Shown here: positions 1-10,047 of the stretch, in pieces | Layout: each line of letters opens with the position of its first letter | Position numbering within the stretch: position 1 is the stretch's first letter | Origin: Streptomyces nigra | Lineage (GTDB): Bacteria > Actinomycetota > Actinomycetes > Streptomycetales > Streptomycetaceae | Direction: 5' to 3' | NCBI RefSeq assembly: GCF_003074055.1 | Contig: NZ_CP029043.1 | Span: 2,596,501 to 2,660,500 of the forward strand | Length of the DNA: 64,000 bases | Translations under genes and position numbers: made by a program | The notes under the pieces: model-generated | What the model was told of the DNA's origin: nothing | Databases searched by the model: none | The model's input: only the letters and a program-made list of their open reading frames with translations

Positions 1-1964
1 GCGCCGGGGCGGATGGCGTGCCCGAAGACGCGGATCTCCCCGGCGTCGGGCTTGATCAGGCCCATCAGCATGCGCAGGGTCGTCGTCTTGCCGGCGCCGT
101 TGGGTCCGAGGAGGCCGAGCACCTGCCCCTTCTCGACCCGGAACGACAGCTCGCGCACCGCGTACCGGTCCTGGGCGCGGGCGTACCGCTTGCTCAGGCC
201 GGTGATCTCCAGCGGGACCTCGGCCAGTCCGGGGTCGGGCGCGGGGGCGACGGTGCGGCGGCGGGCCGTCAGCAGCAGGGCCAGGGCGACGGCCGCGCCG
301 GTGGCGGGCAGCCACCACACCCAGGACGGCAGGGGGGCGGCGGCGCTGCTGACACCGGGGGCGGTCGGCACGGACAGCGCGCTCTTCAGGGAGACGGTGT
401 ACGTCGCCGGGGCGGCCGGGGAGGCGTAGCCGAGGTCGGTGGAGGAGAGCACCAGACGCAGCCGGTGGCCCTTCTCGATGTCGTGGTCGACGGCCGGGAG
501 GGTGATCCGCACGTCCTTGCCGGACTTGGCGTCCGTCACCCGCAGCGGGGTGACCAGCTGGGAGGGCAGGACCTGCTGCCGGCCGCCGGGGCCGACGTCG
601 TAGACCTTGGCGAAGAGGACCGCGTCCCCGTCGCTGGAGCGGACGTGCACGGTGGCCGTCGGGGAGCCGGTGATGTGCAGGTTGTCCGCGACGGGCGCGG
701 ACTCGAAGCGGGCGAACTGGCCGGGGAAGTCCAGCGAGACGCCGACGCCGAGCGAGGACAGCTGGGCGAGGCCGCCGGAGCCGCCGAGGCCGGGCAGCGC
801 GGAGACGGCGGGCGGGCTGGCGCCGGCCGGGTTGGCGACGGACTGCTCGCCGCCGGTGAGCGGCACCCGGCGTATGCCGCTGCCGAGTCCGGGGTAGGTG
901 TCGGCGCTCGCGCCGCGCAGCTGGGCCTCGCCATCGGTGGTGTCGATGCCCCCGGTGCGGGTGACGCGGAAGGCGGGGCCGGTGTCGGCGCCCTTGTCGC
1001 CCTTGAGGTACCGGTCGAACCAGGCGGTGGTGCGGGTCTGGAGACGGGACGTCTCCATGTCGCCGCCGTCGTGTCCGCCGGCGATCCAGTCGACGTCCAC
1101 GGGCGCGCCGTTGGCGCGGATCGCGCGGGCCGCATCGTCGGCCTGGCCGAGCGGGAAGAGGGAGTCGGACTGGCCCTGGAACAGCAGGGTGGGCACCTTG
1201 ATCCGGTCGCCGACGGCGGACGGGGAGCGCTTCTCCAGCAGGGCGCGGGCCTCGGCGTCGGGGACACCGGACTCGGCCACCCGCTCGTACATCGCGCAGA
1301 GCGCCGGCTCGAACTTCGCGCAGCCGCCGCCGGAGTTGACGAAGATGCCGGCCCACAGCTTCTTGAAGACGCCGTTCGGGAAGAGGGCGTCCGCGAGGTT
1401 CCAGTAGGTGATGGCCGGGGCGATGGCGTCGACCCGGTCGTCGTGTCCGGCGGCCAGCAGGGCGATGGCGCCACCGTAGGAGCCGCCCGCCATGCCGGCG
1501 CGCGGGTCGCCGGGCTTGTCGAGCCGGACCTGGGGCTGCTCGGCGAGCCAGTCCAGCAGCCGGGAGACGTCGGCGACCTCGCTCTCGGGGTCGTTGAGGC
1601 CGATCGCGCCGGTCGACCTGCCGAAGCCGCGTGCGGACCAGGTGAGGACGGCGTACCCGTCCCGCGCGAGGTCCTCGGCCTGCTGCCGTACGTCGTCCTT
1701 GCTGCCGCCGAAGCCGTGCCCGAGGAGGACGGCGGGGCGCCGCCCGCCGCCCGGCGTGGTGAAGAACGAGGTGTCGACGCGCACTCCGCCGTCCATCGCC
1801 ATGACCCGGTCGGCGCGCCGCACCTTCGGGGCGTCGTCGCCGGAGGCGGCGGCGGTCCAGGTCCCGGCGCCGGCCAGCACCACGACGGCGGCCGCGGCGG
1901 CCGTCAGCCGTCGCGGCCCGCGCAGCGCGCGCAGTGCGGCCCGTCCGGGCAGTCGAAGATCCAT
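1..1964 (-). CDS. CocE/NonD-type alpha/beta hydrolase fused to an ABC transporter ATPase (3' end off the window)
   Basis: The protein has a short cytoplasmic N-terminus, one hydrophobic segment at about residues 20-40, then an exported alpha/beta hydrolase of the X-Pro dipeptidyl-peptidase (CocE/NonD) type. The nucleophile elbow GGSYGG is near residue 160; a likely acid lies in GQSDSLFP and a likely His in GGHDGG. A C-terminal jelly-roll-like region ends near residue 540. A second hydrophobic segment (about 560-580) is followed by an ABC ATPase with Walker [10 protein letters not shown] near residue 620. The ATPase continues past base 1, so its signature and Walker B cannot be seen. The two hydrophobic segments would place the hydrolase outside and the ATPase inside. 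The start is the ATG ending at 1964. Substrate unknown; the missing transporter permease would be expected just left of the window. Domain calls are firm, the joint function is not. Confidence 0.8.
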   Translation of the reverse strand, partial: MDLRLPGRAALRALRGPRRLTAAAAAVVVLAGAGTWTAAASGDDAPKVRRADRVMAMDGGVRVDTSFFTTPGGGRRPAVLLGHGFGGSKDDVRQQAEDLARDGYAVLTWSARGFGRSTGAIGLNDPESEVADVSRLLDWLAEQPQVRLDKPGDPRAGMAGGSYGGAIALLAAGHDDRVDAIAPAITYWNLADALFPNGVFKKLWAGIFVNSGGGCAKFEPALCAMYERVAESGVPDAEARALLEKRSPSAVGDRIKVPTLLFQGQSDSLFPLGQADDAARAIRANGAPVDVDWIAGGHDGGDMETSRLQTRTTAWFDRYLKGDKGADTGPAFRVTRTGGIDTTDGEAQLRGASADTYPGLGSGIRRVPLTGGEQSVANPAGASPPAVSALPGLGGSGGLAQLSSLGVGVSLDFPGQFARFESAPVADNLHITGSPTATVHVRSSDGDAVLFAKVYDVGPGGRQQVLPSQLVTPLRVTDAKSGKDVRITLPAVDHDIEKGHRLRLVLSSTDLGYASPAAPATYTVSLKSALSVPTAPGVSSAAAPLPSWVWWLPATGAAVALALLLTARRRTVAPAPDPGLAEVPLEITGLSKRYARAQDRYAVRELSFRVEKGQVLGLLGPNGAGKTTTLRMLMGLIKPDAGEIRVFGHAIRPG

Positions 1965-2089
1965 GCGTCAACGGTACGGGTCGAAGCTGTCGGTCCGTTG
2001 TCGACCGGGGACCGAACTCCGTCACCTCCTCTGGAGGTACGCCGTGCCGCCCGCGTACACCAGGCGCGGTACGCGGGCGGGCCGGCCGA

Positions 2090-3487
2090 TCAGTCCCGGG
2101 CGTCCTCCGGCAGGGTCACCAGCCAGCGGGTGGCGCGGCGCGGGCGCAGATACAGGGCCCAGTAGAGGGTGGCTACGGCGGTGATGCCGCCGGTCCACAG
2201 CAGATGCGCGGGTTCCTGCTGGGTGCGGATGTAGCCGAGGACCAGGATCAGCAGCACCGGCACGGCGGGCCACAGCGGCATCCGCCAGGCCGCGGTGCGG
2301 CGGTGCGGGCCGCGCCGGGCGAGCAGGGCGGCGACCGCGACGAGCAGATACATACCGGTGACCGAGACGCCCGTGACGCCGTACAGGGTGTCCAGGTCGA
2401 CGAAGCACAGGGCGGCGCCGGGCACGCCGACGGCGAGCGTGGCGACCCACGGGGAGCCGAAGCGGCCGAGCCGGGAGAGGACGTCGTTGACCGGCCGGGG
2501 CCACGCCTTGTCGCGGGCCGAGGCGAACAGGACGCGGGAGTTCTGGATGACCATGACGATCCCCGCGTTCACGATCGCCAGCGCCACGCAGAGGCTCACG
2601 AAGGTGCCGACGGCGGAGTTCGACCAGGCGGTGACCATGGCGGACAGATCGCCGCCCGTGAGTTCGGCGACGTCCGAGGCACCCAGGGTGAGGGCGACGA
2701 CCGGCACCAGGATGATGACGGTGGAGAGGGCGAGGGTGGCCAGGACCGTGCGGGCGACGTTGCGGCGCGGGTTCTCCAGCTCCTCGGAGAGGTAGACGGC
2801 GGTCGAGAAGCCCTGGGTGATGAACAGCGCGATGGCGAGCCCGGAGACGACCAGCAGCGCCGTCACCGTGTCGGTACGGCCGTCGGCGCCGGCCACCTCG
2901 AGGGAGACCAGGCTCGCGGGGCCGCGCTCGGCGTGGGCGAAGCCCAGCACGGCCACGACGGCCGCCGCGATGACCTCGAGGACCAGGAAGATCCCGGTGA
3001 TCCAGGCGTTGGCGCGCAGGTCGAGCAGGCCGGCGAGGGTGGCGAGCAGCATGACGCCGGCGCCGGTGAGGGCGGGGTCGAGGTGGACGATCGGGGCGAG
3101 GTAGTCGGCGGTGCCCATCGCGATCACCGGCGGTACGACCATGACGACCAGCAGGGACAGCACGAACACCAGCCAGCCCGCGACCCGTCCGGCGAGCGTG
3201 GACACCATCGCGTACTCGCCGCCGGCGCTCGGGACGAGGGTGCCGAGCTCCGAGTAGCAGAAGGCGACGGCGACGCAGAGCAGGGAGCCGACGGCGATCG
3301 TGAGGGCGGTGGCGGTGCCGAGCGAGCCGAACAGGTCGGGGACGACCACGAAGAGCGTGGAGGCGGGCGTCACGCAGGAGAGCGTGAGCAGCGTGCCGCC
3401 GACCACGCCGATGGAGCGCTTGAGCTGCCGGGGACTGTCCGACGCCTCGACGGCGGGGGCCTCGGCGGGGGTGAGGGTGTCGGTCAC
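2090..3487 (-). CDS. APC-superfamily amino acid/polyamine permease
   Basis: A 465-residue integral membrane protein with about 12 hydrophobic segments, the usual size and layout of the APC superfamily. The first helix carries the family's unwound-helix pattern (GVVGGTLLTLSCVTPAST), and a conserved YLSEELENPRRNVAR loop follows helix 6, typical of amino acid permeases. It lies downstream of the methylmalonate-semialdehyde dehydrogenase on the same strand, but an intrinsic terminator separates the two, so it probably has its own promoter. Its neighbours suggest uptake of an amino acid or related compound, but the sequence does not fix the substrate. Start is the ATG ending at 3487; no strong ribosome binding site is obvious. 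Confidence 0.85.
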   Translation of the reverse strand: MTDTLTPAEAPAVEASDSPRQLKRSIGVVGGTLLTLSCVTPASTLFVVVPDLFGSLGTATALTIAVGSLLCVAVAFCYSELGTLVPSAGGEYAMVSTLAGRVAGWLVFVLSLLVVMVVPPVIAMGTADYLAPIVHLDPALTGAGVMLLATLAGLLDLRANAWITGIFLVLEVIAAAVVAVLGFAHAERGPASLVSLEVAGADGRTDTVTALLVVSGLAIALFITQGFSTAVYLSEELENPRRNVARTVLATLALSTVIILVPVVALTLGASDVAELTGGDLSAMVTAWSNSAVGTFVSLCVALAIVNAGIVMVIQNSRVLFASARDKAWPRPVNDVLSRLGRFGSPWVATLAVGVPGAALCFVDLDTLYGVTGVSVTGMYLLVAVAALLARRGPHRRTAAWRMPLWPAVPVLLILVLGYIRTQQEPAHLLWTGGITAVATLYWALYLRPRRATRWLVTLPEDARD

Positions 3488-3640
3488 GAGGGGGATGCAA
3501 CATCGACGGAAACCATCACGTCAATGGGTGTTTCCCTACGGAATTCGTTGTCAGCGATCTTGATTTCGCGCGTTGACGTCGCATTGCGGCCCATCCCCGT
3601 AAGGATTTCGCAGCTGCGGGAACCGCAGTGGGCGCGCGCG

Positions 3641-3675
3641 AAAAAAGGGGGCCGTCCGCGATGCGGACGGCCCCC
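3641..3675 (-). terminator. Intrinsic terminator after mmsA
   Basis: A perfect 13-bp stem (3647-3659 with 3663-3675, core GGGGGCCGTCCGC) with a 3-base loop. On the minus strand it is followed by six T residues (A-run at 3641-3646 on the plus strand). This is a textbook rho-independent terminator oriented to stop transcription leaving mmsA. Confidence 0.9.
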
Positions 3676-3687
3676 TCCTGGCCAGCG

Positions 3688-5190
<1,503 letters not shown>

Positions 5191-5204
5191 GCCCGGTTAC
5201 TCCT

Positions 5205-5468
5205 TCACAGATGGCGGCGTCGGGAGGACACGTGCCGTTCGTACAGCTCTCGGCCCCTGACCGCAGACGCTCCGGTCGCGGTCTCGGCCACAGGTACATC
5301 CCACCAGGCCGGCGCGGGCGACGGGCCCGACACAGTGTCGGCCGTTTCGGTCCCGTCGTAGACACATGTGGGAGTGTCGGCGGCGAGCACCCGGCACAGT
5401 TCCATGGTGCGGGACGACCGGGCTGTGCGGGGACCTCCGGCGCGGGGCCGTAGCGGGCGGGGAGTCAT
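5205..5468 (-). pseudogene. Decayed 3' remnant resembling iolD (trihydroxycyclohexane-1,2-dione hydrolase)
   Basis: An open stretch on the minus strand whose last ~40 residues read AWWDVPVAETATGASAVRG followed by ELYERHVSSRRRHL and a stop 14 bases before mmsA. The AWWDVPVAE motif and the YE...RR.L ending match my recollection of the conserved C-terminus of IolD, a thiamine-diphosphate enzyme of about 620-650 residues. Nothing upstream in any minus frame back to the iolJ-like gene resembles the rest of IolD, or IolB. In Streptomyces the usual order is iolC, iolJ-like, iolB, iolD, mmsA, so the simplest reading is a deletion removing iolB and most of iolD. The remaining ~170 bases (5469-5632) show no recognisable coding sequence. 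This rests on motif memory, not an alignment. Confidence 0.5.
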
Positions 5469-5632
5469 CGCTCGCTCTTCGCTCCTGCCAAAGCAAAGCG
5501 GCCTCCCGCGCCGGAGGCGTTCGGGTCGCCGGGGCCGCGCTGGGCGGGCCGGCGGGGTCGTGCCGGGCCGGACGGGGGCCGTGGGTCCGCGGGGGCGCGG
5601 GGCGGGGCGTCCGGCACGTCGTCATGGCGGGC

Positions 5633-6514
5633 TCACAGCAGTCCCACCGCGGTGTCCACGGCGGCGGCCACATCGCCGTCGGCCGGGTGGAGCAGCGACC
5701 GGCCGGCCACCAGGCCGCGCACGGTGGGCAGACGCAGGGCGCCCCGCCACTTCTCGTATGCCCGGTCCTGGTCGGCGCCGACCTCGCCGCCGAGCAGGAC
5801 GACGGGCAGCGTGGAGGTCTCCAGGACCTCGGCCATGTGGTCGGGGTCGTCGGTGACCGGCAGCTTGAGCCAGGTGTAGGCGGAGGTGCCGCCGAGGCCC
5901 GAGGCTATGGCGATGGACCGGGTGACCGCCTCGGCGGACAGGTCGTTGGCGATCGTGCCGCCGGGGGTCCGCCGGCTGATGAACGGCTCGACGAACACCG
6001 GCAGTTCACGGGCGGCCATCGCGTCGACGGCTCGTGCGGCCGACTCCAGCGTGGCCAGGGAGCCCGGGTCGGCGTAGTCGACGCGCAGCAGCAGCTTCCC
6101 GGCGTCGAAGCGGAGGCGTTCGAGGTCCTCGGGCCGGTGGCCGGTGAAGCGGTCGTCCATCTCGAACGACGCCCCGGCCAGACCGCCGCGGTTCAGTGAG
6201 CCCATGACGACCTTGCCGTCGAGCGCGCCGAGCAGCAGCAGGTCGTCCAGGATGTCGGCGGTGGCGAGGACCCCGTCCACGCCGGGCCGGGACAGCGCGA
6301 GGCGGAGGCGGCCCAGCAGGTCGGCGCGGTCGGCCATCGCGAGTCCCCGGCCACCGACGCCGAGGGCTCCTCGGGCCGGGTGGTCGGCGGCCACGATCAT
6401 CAGCCGGCCGGAGTCGCCGAGCAGCGGCCTGCGGGTACGGCGCTCCGCCGCCTCCGCGACGGCCTGCGGGTGCCGGGCGCGCAGCCGGACCAGCTCCGCG
6501 ACGTCGACGTTCAC
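5633..6514 (-). CDS. IolJ-like / Cgl0158-family (beta/alpha)8 aldolase
   Basis: A 293-residue TIM-barrel protein of the DeoC/LacD-like aldolase group found beside iolC in actinobacteria. Recognisable stretches are DHPARGALGVG, GSLNRGGLAGASFEMDD, KLLLRVDYADPGS, PVFVEPF, and TWLKLPV, whose lysine is the likely Schiff-base residue. By position it probably splits 2-deoxy-5-keto-D-gluconate 6-phosphate, the product of IolC, into dihydroxyacetone phosphate and malonate semialdehyde. The start is a GTG ending at 6514 whose GTGA overlaps the iolC stop by four bases, so translation is coupled to iolC. The aldolase assignment is good; exact substrate is inferred from context. Confidence 0.8.
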   Translation of the reverse strand: MNVDVAELVRLRARHPQAVAEAAERRTRRPLLGDSGRLMIVAADHPARGALGVGGRGLAMADRADLLGRLRLALSRPGVDGVLATADILDDLLLLGALDGKVVMGSLNRGGLAGASFEMDDRFTGHRPEDLERLRFDAGKLLLRVDYADPGSLATLESAARAVDAMAARELPVFVEPFISRRTPGGTIANDLSAEAVTRSIAIASGLGGTSAYTWLKLPVTDDPDHMAEVLETSTLPVVLLGGEVGADQDRAYEKWRGALRLPTVRGLVAGRSLLHPADGDVAAAVDTAVGLL

Positions 6515-7461
6515 CGGACCGCCCCGGCGGCGAGCGCGGCCTCGATCTCGCCGGGTGTCGGCATGGCGGAGGAGCACTCCAGGCGGGAGGCGACGATGGC
6601 GCCGGCCGCGTTGGCGTGCCGCATGACCGTCTCCAGGTCCCAGCCCTCGAGCAGGCCGTGGCAGAGGGAACCGCCGAAGGCGTCGCCCGCGCCGAGGCCG
6701 TTGAGGACCGTGACGGGCAGCGGTGACACCTCCGCCACGCGCCCGTCCCGGTCGACGGCGAGGACGCCCTTGGGGCCCTGTTTGACGACGGCCAGTTCGA
6801 CCCCGGCGTCCAGCAACGCCCGGGCTGCGGCATGGGGTTCGCGGACGCCGGTCGCCACCTCCACCTCGTCGAGGTTCCCGACGGCGACCGTGGTGTGCTT
6901 CAGCGCCTCGGCATAGAAGGGGCGGGCCTCGTCGGGGTCCTGCCAGAACATGGGGCGCCAGTCGAGGTCGAAGACCGTGACGCCGGACTTCGCGCGGTGG
7001 GCGAGGGCCGCGAGCGTCGCCGTACGGCTCGGCTCCTCGCTGAGGCCGGTGCCGGTGACCCAGAAGACGCGGGCGTCCCGGATGGCGTCGAGGTCGAGCT
7101 CGTGCGCGTCGATCTCCAGGTCGGGGGCCTTGGGGCGGCGGTAGAAGTACAGCGGGAAGTCGTCCGGCGGGAAGACCTCGCAGAAGGTGACCGGGGTGGG
7201 CAGTCCGGGGACCGGGGTGACCCAGCGGTCGTCGACGCCGAAGCCCTGGAGGGCCTCGTGGAGGTAGGCGCCGAAGGGGTCGTCGCCGGTGCGGGTGATC
7301 ACGGCGGTCCGGCGCCCGAGACGGGCCGCGGCGACCGCGACATTGGTCGCCGAGCCGCCGAGGAACTTGCCGAAGGACGTGACCTGGGACAGCGGGACCC
7401 CCGTCTGCAGCGGGTAGAGGTCCACCCCGATCCGGCCCATGGTGATCACGTCGTACGCCAT
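6511..7461 (-). CDS. iolC: 5-dehydro-2-deoxygluconokinase
   Basis: A 316-residue PfkB/ribokinase-family sugar kinase. It has the N-terminal PfkB signature (GGSATNVAVAAARLG), the IolC-type segments DDFPLYFYRRPKAPDLEI and TVFDLDWRPMFW, and the C-terminal anion-hole motif NGLGAGDAFGGSLC containing the catalytic Asp. It phosphorylates 2-deoxy-5-keto-D-gluconate in myo-inositol catabolism. Start is the ATG ending at 7461. It is the first gene of the minus-strand block and has a clear promoter and candidate operator upstream. Its overlap with the aldolase gene and shared strand with mmsA indicate one former iol operon. Confidence 0.88.
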   Translation of the reverse strand: MAYDVITMGRIGVDLYPLQTGVPLSQVTSFGKFLGGSATNVAVAAARLGRRTAVITRTGDDPFGAYLHEALQGFGVDDRWVTPVPGLPTPVTFCEVFPPDDFPLYFYRRPKAPDLEIDAHELDLDAIRDARVFWVTGTGLSEEPSRTATLAALAHRAKSGVTVFDLDWRPMFWQDPDEARPFYAEALKHTTVAVGNLDEVEVATGVREPHAAARALLDAGVELAVVKQGPKGVLAVDRDGRVAEVSPLPVTVLNGLGAGDAFGGSLCHGLLEGWDLETVMRHANAAGAIVASRLECSSAMPTPGEIEAALAAGAVR

Positions 7462-7525
7462 CGGTGCCCTCGGTCTCCCTCGTCACGAGTCCTCGGGCCG
7501 GCGGTGAGGCACGGCCCTCCACGGC

Positions 7526-7569
7526 TTTGTAGCCCGCCCGGGGGAGCATGTCAATGTTTTGTCCAGACA
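7526..7569 (-). promoter_or_regulatory. iolC promoter with overlapping operator-like dyad
   Basis: On the minus strand TTGACA (7549-7554) is followed after exactly 17 bases by TACAAA (7526-7531), a near-consensus vegetative promoter about 65 bases before iolC. Just upstream of the -35 box lies TGTCTGGACA (7560-7569), a TGTC..GACA dyad well placed for a repressor or activator. The iol regulator itself is not identifiable in the window, so the operator role is inference. Confidence 0.65.
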
Positions 7570-7862
7570 TTCGAACGAGGGTGTGGTGAGGAGGTGTCGG
7601 CCGTGCGCCGGTGATCGACCCCTCCGTCAACGCGCCGCGCCGATACGCCCGCGTGCGCCTTTGCTGCACACGCGTCACAAAGACCACCTCCGTGTCACGG
7701 GTGTCGCAGGTCCGCGCGACCTGCGTCACACCCGACGCACAGGCCCTGCCCATGGTCACGCTGCGTCGTTGACCGGACACAGGCTTGTGATCGCCGACAC
7801 AGCGCCCGGTCCCCCCGACGACCGCTCCCGGTCGCCACCGGGCGCGCGAGGAGGTGCCACCG
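7570..7862. other. Rest of the 401-base divergent intergenic region iolC / HTH gene, with a large inverted repeat
   Basis: The stretch between iolC and the small HTH gene holds a long interrupted inverted repeat at about 7699-7733: CGGGTGT plus CGCAGGTC on the left, GACCTGCG and ACACCCG on the right, with a 5-base loop and a 2-base bulge. It is surrounded by several GTCAC/CGTCACA words (near 7671, 7694, 7722 and 7756). No coding potential is evident. It may be a regulatory site or a transcript hairpin; it is not followed by a T-run. Confidence 0.4.
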
Positions 7863-8063
7863 ATGACCGACCGAAGGCTCTGGTCGTACAAGGAGATCGC
7901 GGCGCACATCAAGGTGCAGCCCGACACCGTGCGCTCCTACCGCAAACACGGACTGCTGCCCCCACCCGACCATGTCGAGAACGGCAAACCCTTCTGGCAC
8001 CCCGACACCGTCCGCGCCTGGGTGGCGTCACGGCCCCGCAATCGGGGTCTGCGGCCGGACTGA
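7863..8063 (+). CDS. Small helix-turn-helix (MerR/AlpA-like) DNA-binding protein
   Basis: A 66-residue protein that is almost entirely one winged-helix DNA-binding unit: WSYKEIAAHIKVQPDTVRSY, then RKHGLLPPPDHVENGKPFWH and DTVRAW. This resembles the HTH_17/AlpA-excisionase or MerR N-terminal fold, with no effector domain. The ATG at 7863 is preceded by GAGGAGG at 7848-7854, so it is preferred to the in-frame GTG at 7854. It may be a small transcription factor acting on the nearby GNAT gene or on an unlinked target. No integrase or prophage gene lies nearby, so an excisionase role is unlikely here. Confidence 0.7.
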   Translation: MTDRRLWSYKEIAAHIKVQPDTVRSYRKHGLLPPPDHVENGKPFWHPDTVRAWVASRPRNRGLRPD

Positions 8064-8101
8064 CCCCCGGGTTACGGACGGACGGCCACCCGGAAAACCA
8101 C

Positions 8102-8130
8102 CTGTGCCCCACCTGACCCGTGGGGCACAG
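8102..8130 (+). promoter_or_regulatory. Perfect 11-bp inverted repeat between HTH and acetyltransferase genes
   Basis: CTGTGCCCCAC (8102-8112) and GTGGGGCACAG (8120-8130) pair perfectly around a 7-base loop, 38 bases after the HTH stop and 8 bases before the acetyltransferase ATG. It could terminate the HTH transcript, be an operator, or, if transcribed into the next gene, hide its ribosome binding site. No T-run follows. Confidence 0.5.
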
Positions 8131-8138
8131 TCGTCCCC

Positions 8139-8717
8139 ATGAGCGATTTCTCCGTCAAACCCGTACTGACCGGCGAACGGACCGTGCTGCGGCCGTTCAC
8201 CGAGGCCGACGCCACCGTGATGGCGGAGATCATCGAGGACCCCGACGTCGTCCGCTTCACCGGCGAGCCCTCCGCCGAACTGACGGAGGAACGGCTGCGC
8301 TCCTGGTACGGCTCACGGTCCGAGCAGACCGACCGTCTCGACCTCGCCGTCACCGACCGGACCACCGGCGAACTCGTCGGCGAGGTCGTGCTGTTCGAGT
8401 GGGACGCGCACGCCCGCGGCTGTACGTTCCGCACGCTCATCGGACCCCGGGGGCGCGGGCGGGGGCTCGGCACCGAGGCCACCCGGCTCATCGCCGGGTA
8501 CGGCTTCGAGCAGCTCGGCCTGCACCGGATCCAGCTGGAGGCGTACGGCCACAACGCCCGTGCCCTGCGCGTGTACGAGAAGGTCGGCTTCGTCCGGGAG
8601 GGCGTCCGACGAGAGGCCGACCTCCGGGACGGCATCTGGCGGGACTGGGTGCTGATGGCGATGCTCGAGCGGGAGTGGGCGGGGCATCGGGGGCACCCCC
8701 GCTTGGATCCCGTCTAG
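8139..8717 (+). CDS. GNAT-family N-acetyltransferase (RimJ/RimL-like)
   Basis: A 192-residue protein of the Acetyltransf_3 class. It begins with the typical LTGERTVLRPFTEADATVMA strand and contains the acetyl-CoA pyrophosphate-binding region RGRGLGTEATRLIAGYGFEQ, followed by LHRIQLEAYGHNARALRVYE and KVGFVREGVRREADLRDG. This pattern is shared by ribosomal-protein alanine acetyltransferases and many amine or antibiotic acetyltransferases. The acceptor cannot be told from sequence. The ATG at 8139 is only 8 bases after a strong hairpin, with no clean Shine-Dalgarno, so the mRNA may be leaderless or regulated by that structure. Confidence 0.85.
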   Translation: MSDFSVKPVLTGERTVLRPFTEADATVMAEIIEDPDVVRFTGEPSAELTEERLRSWYGSRSEQTDRLDLAVTDRTTGELVGEVVLFEWDAHARGCTFRTLIGPRGRGRGLGTEATRLIAGYGFEQLGLHRIQLEAYGHNARALRVYEKVGFVREGVRREADLRDGIWRDWVLMAMLEREWAGHRGHPRLDPV

Positions 8718-8734
8718 CGGGTGGCGCAGGTGGC

Positions 8735-8916
8735 CTGCGGCTCGGCCCCGTGGGCTTGCGGCTCGGCTGCAGGCTTGCGGCTCGGCCCCGTGGGATTGCG
8801 GCTCGGCCGCCGGCGTGTCGGTCGGCCCCGTGGGCTTGCGGCTCGGCTGCCGGCGTGTGGGTCGGCTGCCGGCGTGTGGGTCGGCTGCCGGCGTGTGGGT
8901 CGGTCGGCTTGCGGCC
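8735..8916. repeat. Degenerate GC-rich tandem repeat between convergent genes
   Basis: About 180 bases of imperfect 19-25-base units built from the words TGCGGCTCGG, CCCCGTGGG and CTGCCGGCGTGTGGG. Near its end the unit TCGGCTGCCGGCGTGTGGG appears in almost identical adjacent copies. It lies in the 227-base gap between the convergent acetyltransferase and alcohol dehydrogenase genes. The units abut with no unique spacers, so it is not CRISPR. It looks like a slippage-generated minisatellite. Confidence 0.8.
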
Positions 8917-8944
8917 TGTACTCGCTTGGCGGGCCGCGCGGACG

Positions 8945-9997
8945 TCAGCTGTCCCGGCCCCACGGCTCGACGACCGTCACCCCGGCGCCCGGCGCCGAGC
9001 CCATCGCCTCCATAGCGGCCGGCACGTCGTCCAGCGGTATCGACGACGTCACCAGCAGATCCGGCCGCAGCACGCCGGCCCGCACCAGCTCCAGCATCGG
9101 CGGGTAGGTGTGGGCCGCCATGCCGTGGCTGCCGAGGATCTCCAGCTCCAGCGCGATCGCGCGGGCCATGGGGACCGGGGTCGTGCCGGACTCGGAGGGC
9201 AGCAGGCCCACCTGGACATGCCGCCCGCGGCGGCGCAGGCCACCGATGGAGGCGGCGCAGGTGACTGGCGATCCGAGGGCGTCCAGGGAGAGGTGCGCGC
9301 CGCCGCCGGTGAGGTCGCGGACCGCCGCCGCCGTGTCGGGTACGGCGGACGCGTCCAGGCACTCCGCCGCCCCGAACTTCCGCGCGAGGTCCAGGGCCTG
9401 CGGTGACACGTCGACCGCGACGACCCGGGCGCCCGACGCGGCCGCGATCATCACGGCGGACAGACCGACCCCGCCGCAGCCGTGCACGGCGACCCACTCC
9501 CCCGCCGCCACCCGGCCCTGCTGCACGACCGCCCGGAACGCTGTGGCGAACCGGCAGCCCAGGGAGGCCGCCGTCGCGAAGGACATCTCCTCGGGCACCG
9601 CGACGAGGTTCACATCGGCGTGGTCCAGGGCCACGTACTGGGCGAAGGAGCCCCAGTGGGTGAAGCCGGGCTGGGTCTGCCGCTCGCACACCTGCTGGTC
9701 GCCCGCCGCACACGCCCCGCAGGCGCCGCACGCGCAGACGAACGGCACCGTGACCCGGTCGCCGGGCCGCCAGCCGGTGACCCGGTCGCCGACGGCCTCG
9801 ACCACCCCGGCCAGTTCATGCCCCGGAACATGCGGCAGCACGATGTCCGGGTCGTGTCCCTGCCAGCCGTGCCAGTCGCTGCGGCACAGGCCGGTCGCCT
9901 CGACCCGCACGGTCACGCCGTGCGGCGCGGGAACCGGGTCCGGCACGTCCCGCACCCGCGCCGGCTCACCGAACCGCTCGAACACCACAGCGCGCAT
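8945..9997 (-). CDS. Zinc-dependent alcohol dehydrogenase
   Basis: A 350-residue medium-chain dehydrogenase/reductase of normal length. The catalytic zinc site is visible as [10 protein letters not shown] and the GHE of [14 protein letters not shown]. The structural zinc lobe has four cysteines in [17 protein letters not shown]. The nucleotide-binding motif [14 protein letters not shown] is near residue 175. It oxidises an alcohol or polyol with NAD(P), but the substrate is not predictable. The start ATG ending at 9997 follows GGAGGAG. It converges on the acetyltransferase gene across the tandem-repeat region and lies 50 bases downstream of the MMPL transporter gene on the same strand, so the two may be co-transcribed. 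Confidence 0.9.
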   Translation of the reverse strand: MRAVVFERFGEPARVRDVPDPVPAPHGVTVRVEATGLCRSDWHGWQGHDPDIVLPHVPGHELAGVVEAVGDRVTGWRPGDRVTVPFVCACGACGACAAGDQQVCERQTQPGFTHWGSFAQYVALDHADVNLVAVPEEMSFATAASLGCRFATAFRAVVQQGRVAAGEWVAVHGCGGVGLSAVMIAAASGARVVAVDVSPQALDLARKFGAAECLDASAVPDTAAAVRDLTGGGAHLSLDALGSPVTCAASIGGLRRRGRHVQVGLLPSESGTTPVPMARAIALELEILGSHGMAAHTYPPMLELVRAGVLRPDLLVTSSIPLDDVPAAMEAMGSAPGAGVTVVEPWGRDS

Positions 9998-10047
9998 CCC
10001 GACTCCTCCTGACCTCGGCCCCCGCTCCCCGGCGGGCCCGCGTCACG

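Noticed and set aside
18..2165. 715-codon open frame on the plus strand
   Set aside because: Antisense shadow of the hydrolase-ABC gene; Gly/Arg/Asp-rich, no family pattern, produced by high third-position GC.
5633..7927. 764-codon minus-strand frame beginning upstream of iolC
   Set aside because: Open by chance through iolC; the real aldolase begins at the GTG ending at 6514, where family similarity starts.
7863..8063. Prophage excisionase
   Set aside because: The HTH resembles AlpA/Xis, but no integrase, attachment-site duplication or phage gene is visible around it.
8735..8916. Possible CRISPR array
   Set aside because: Units are contiguous and degenerate with no unique spacers, and there are no cas genes nearby.
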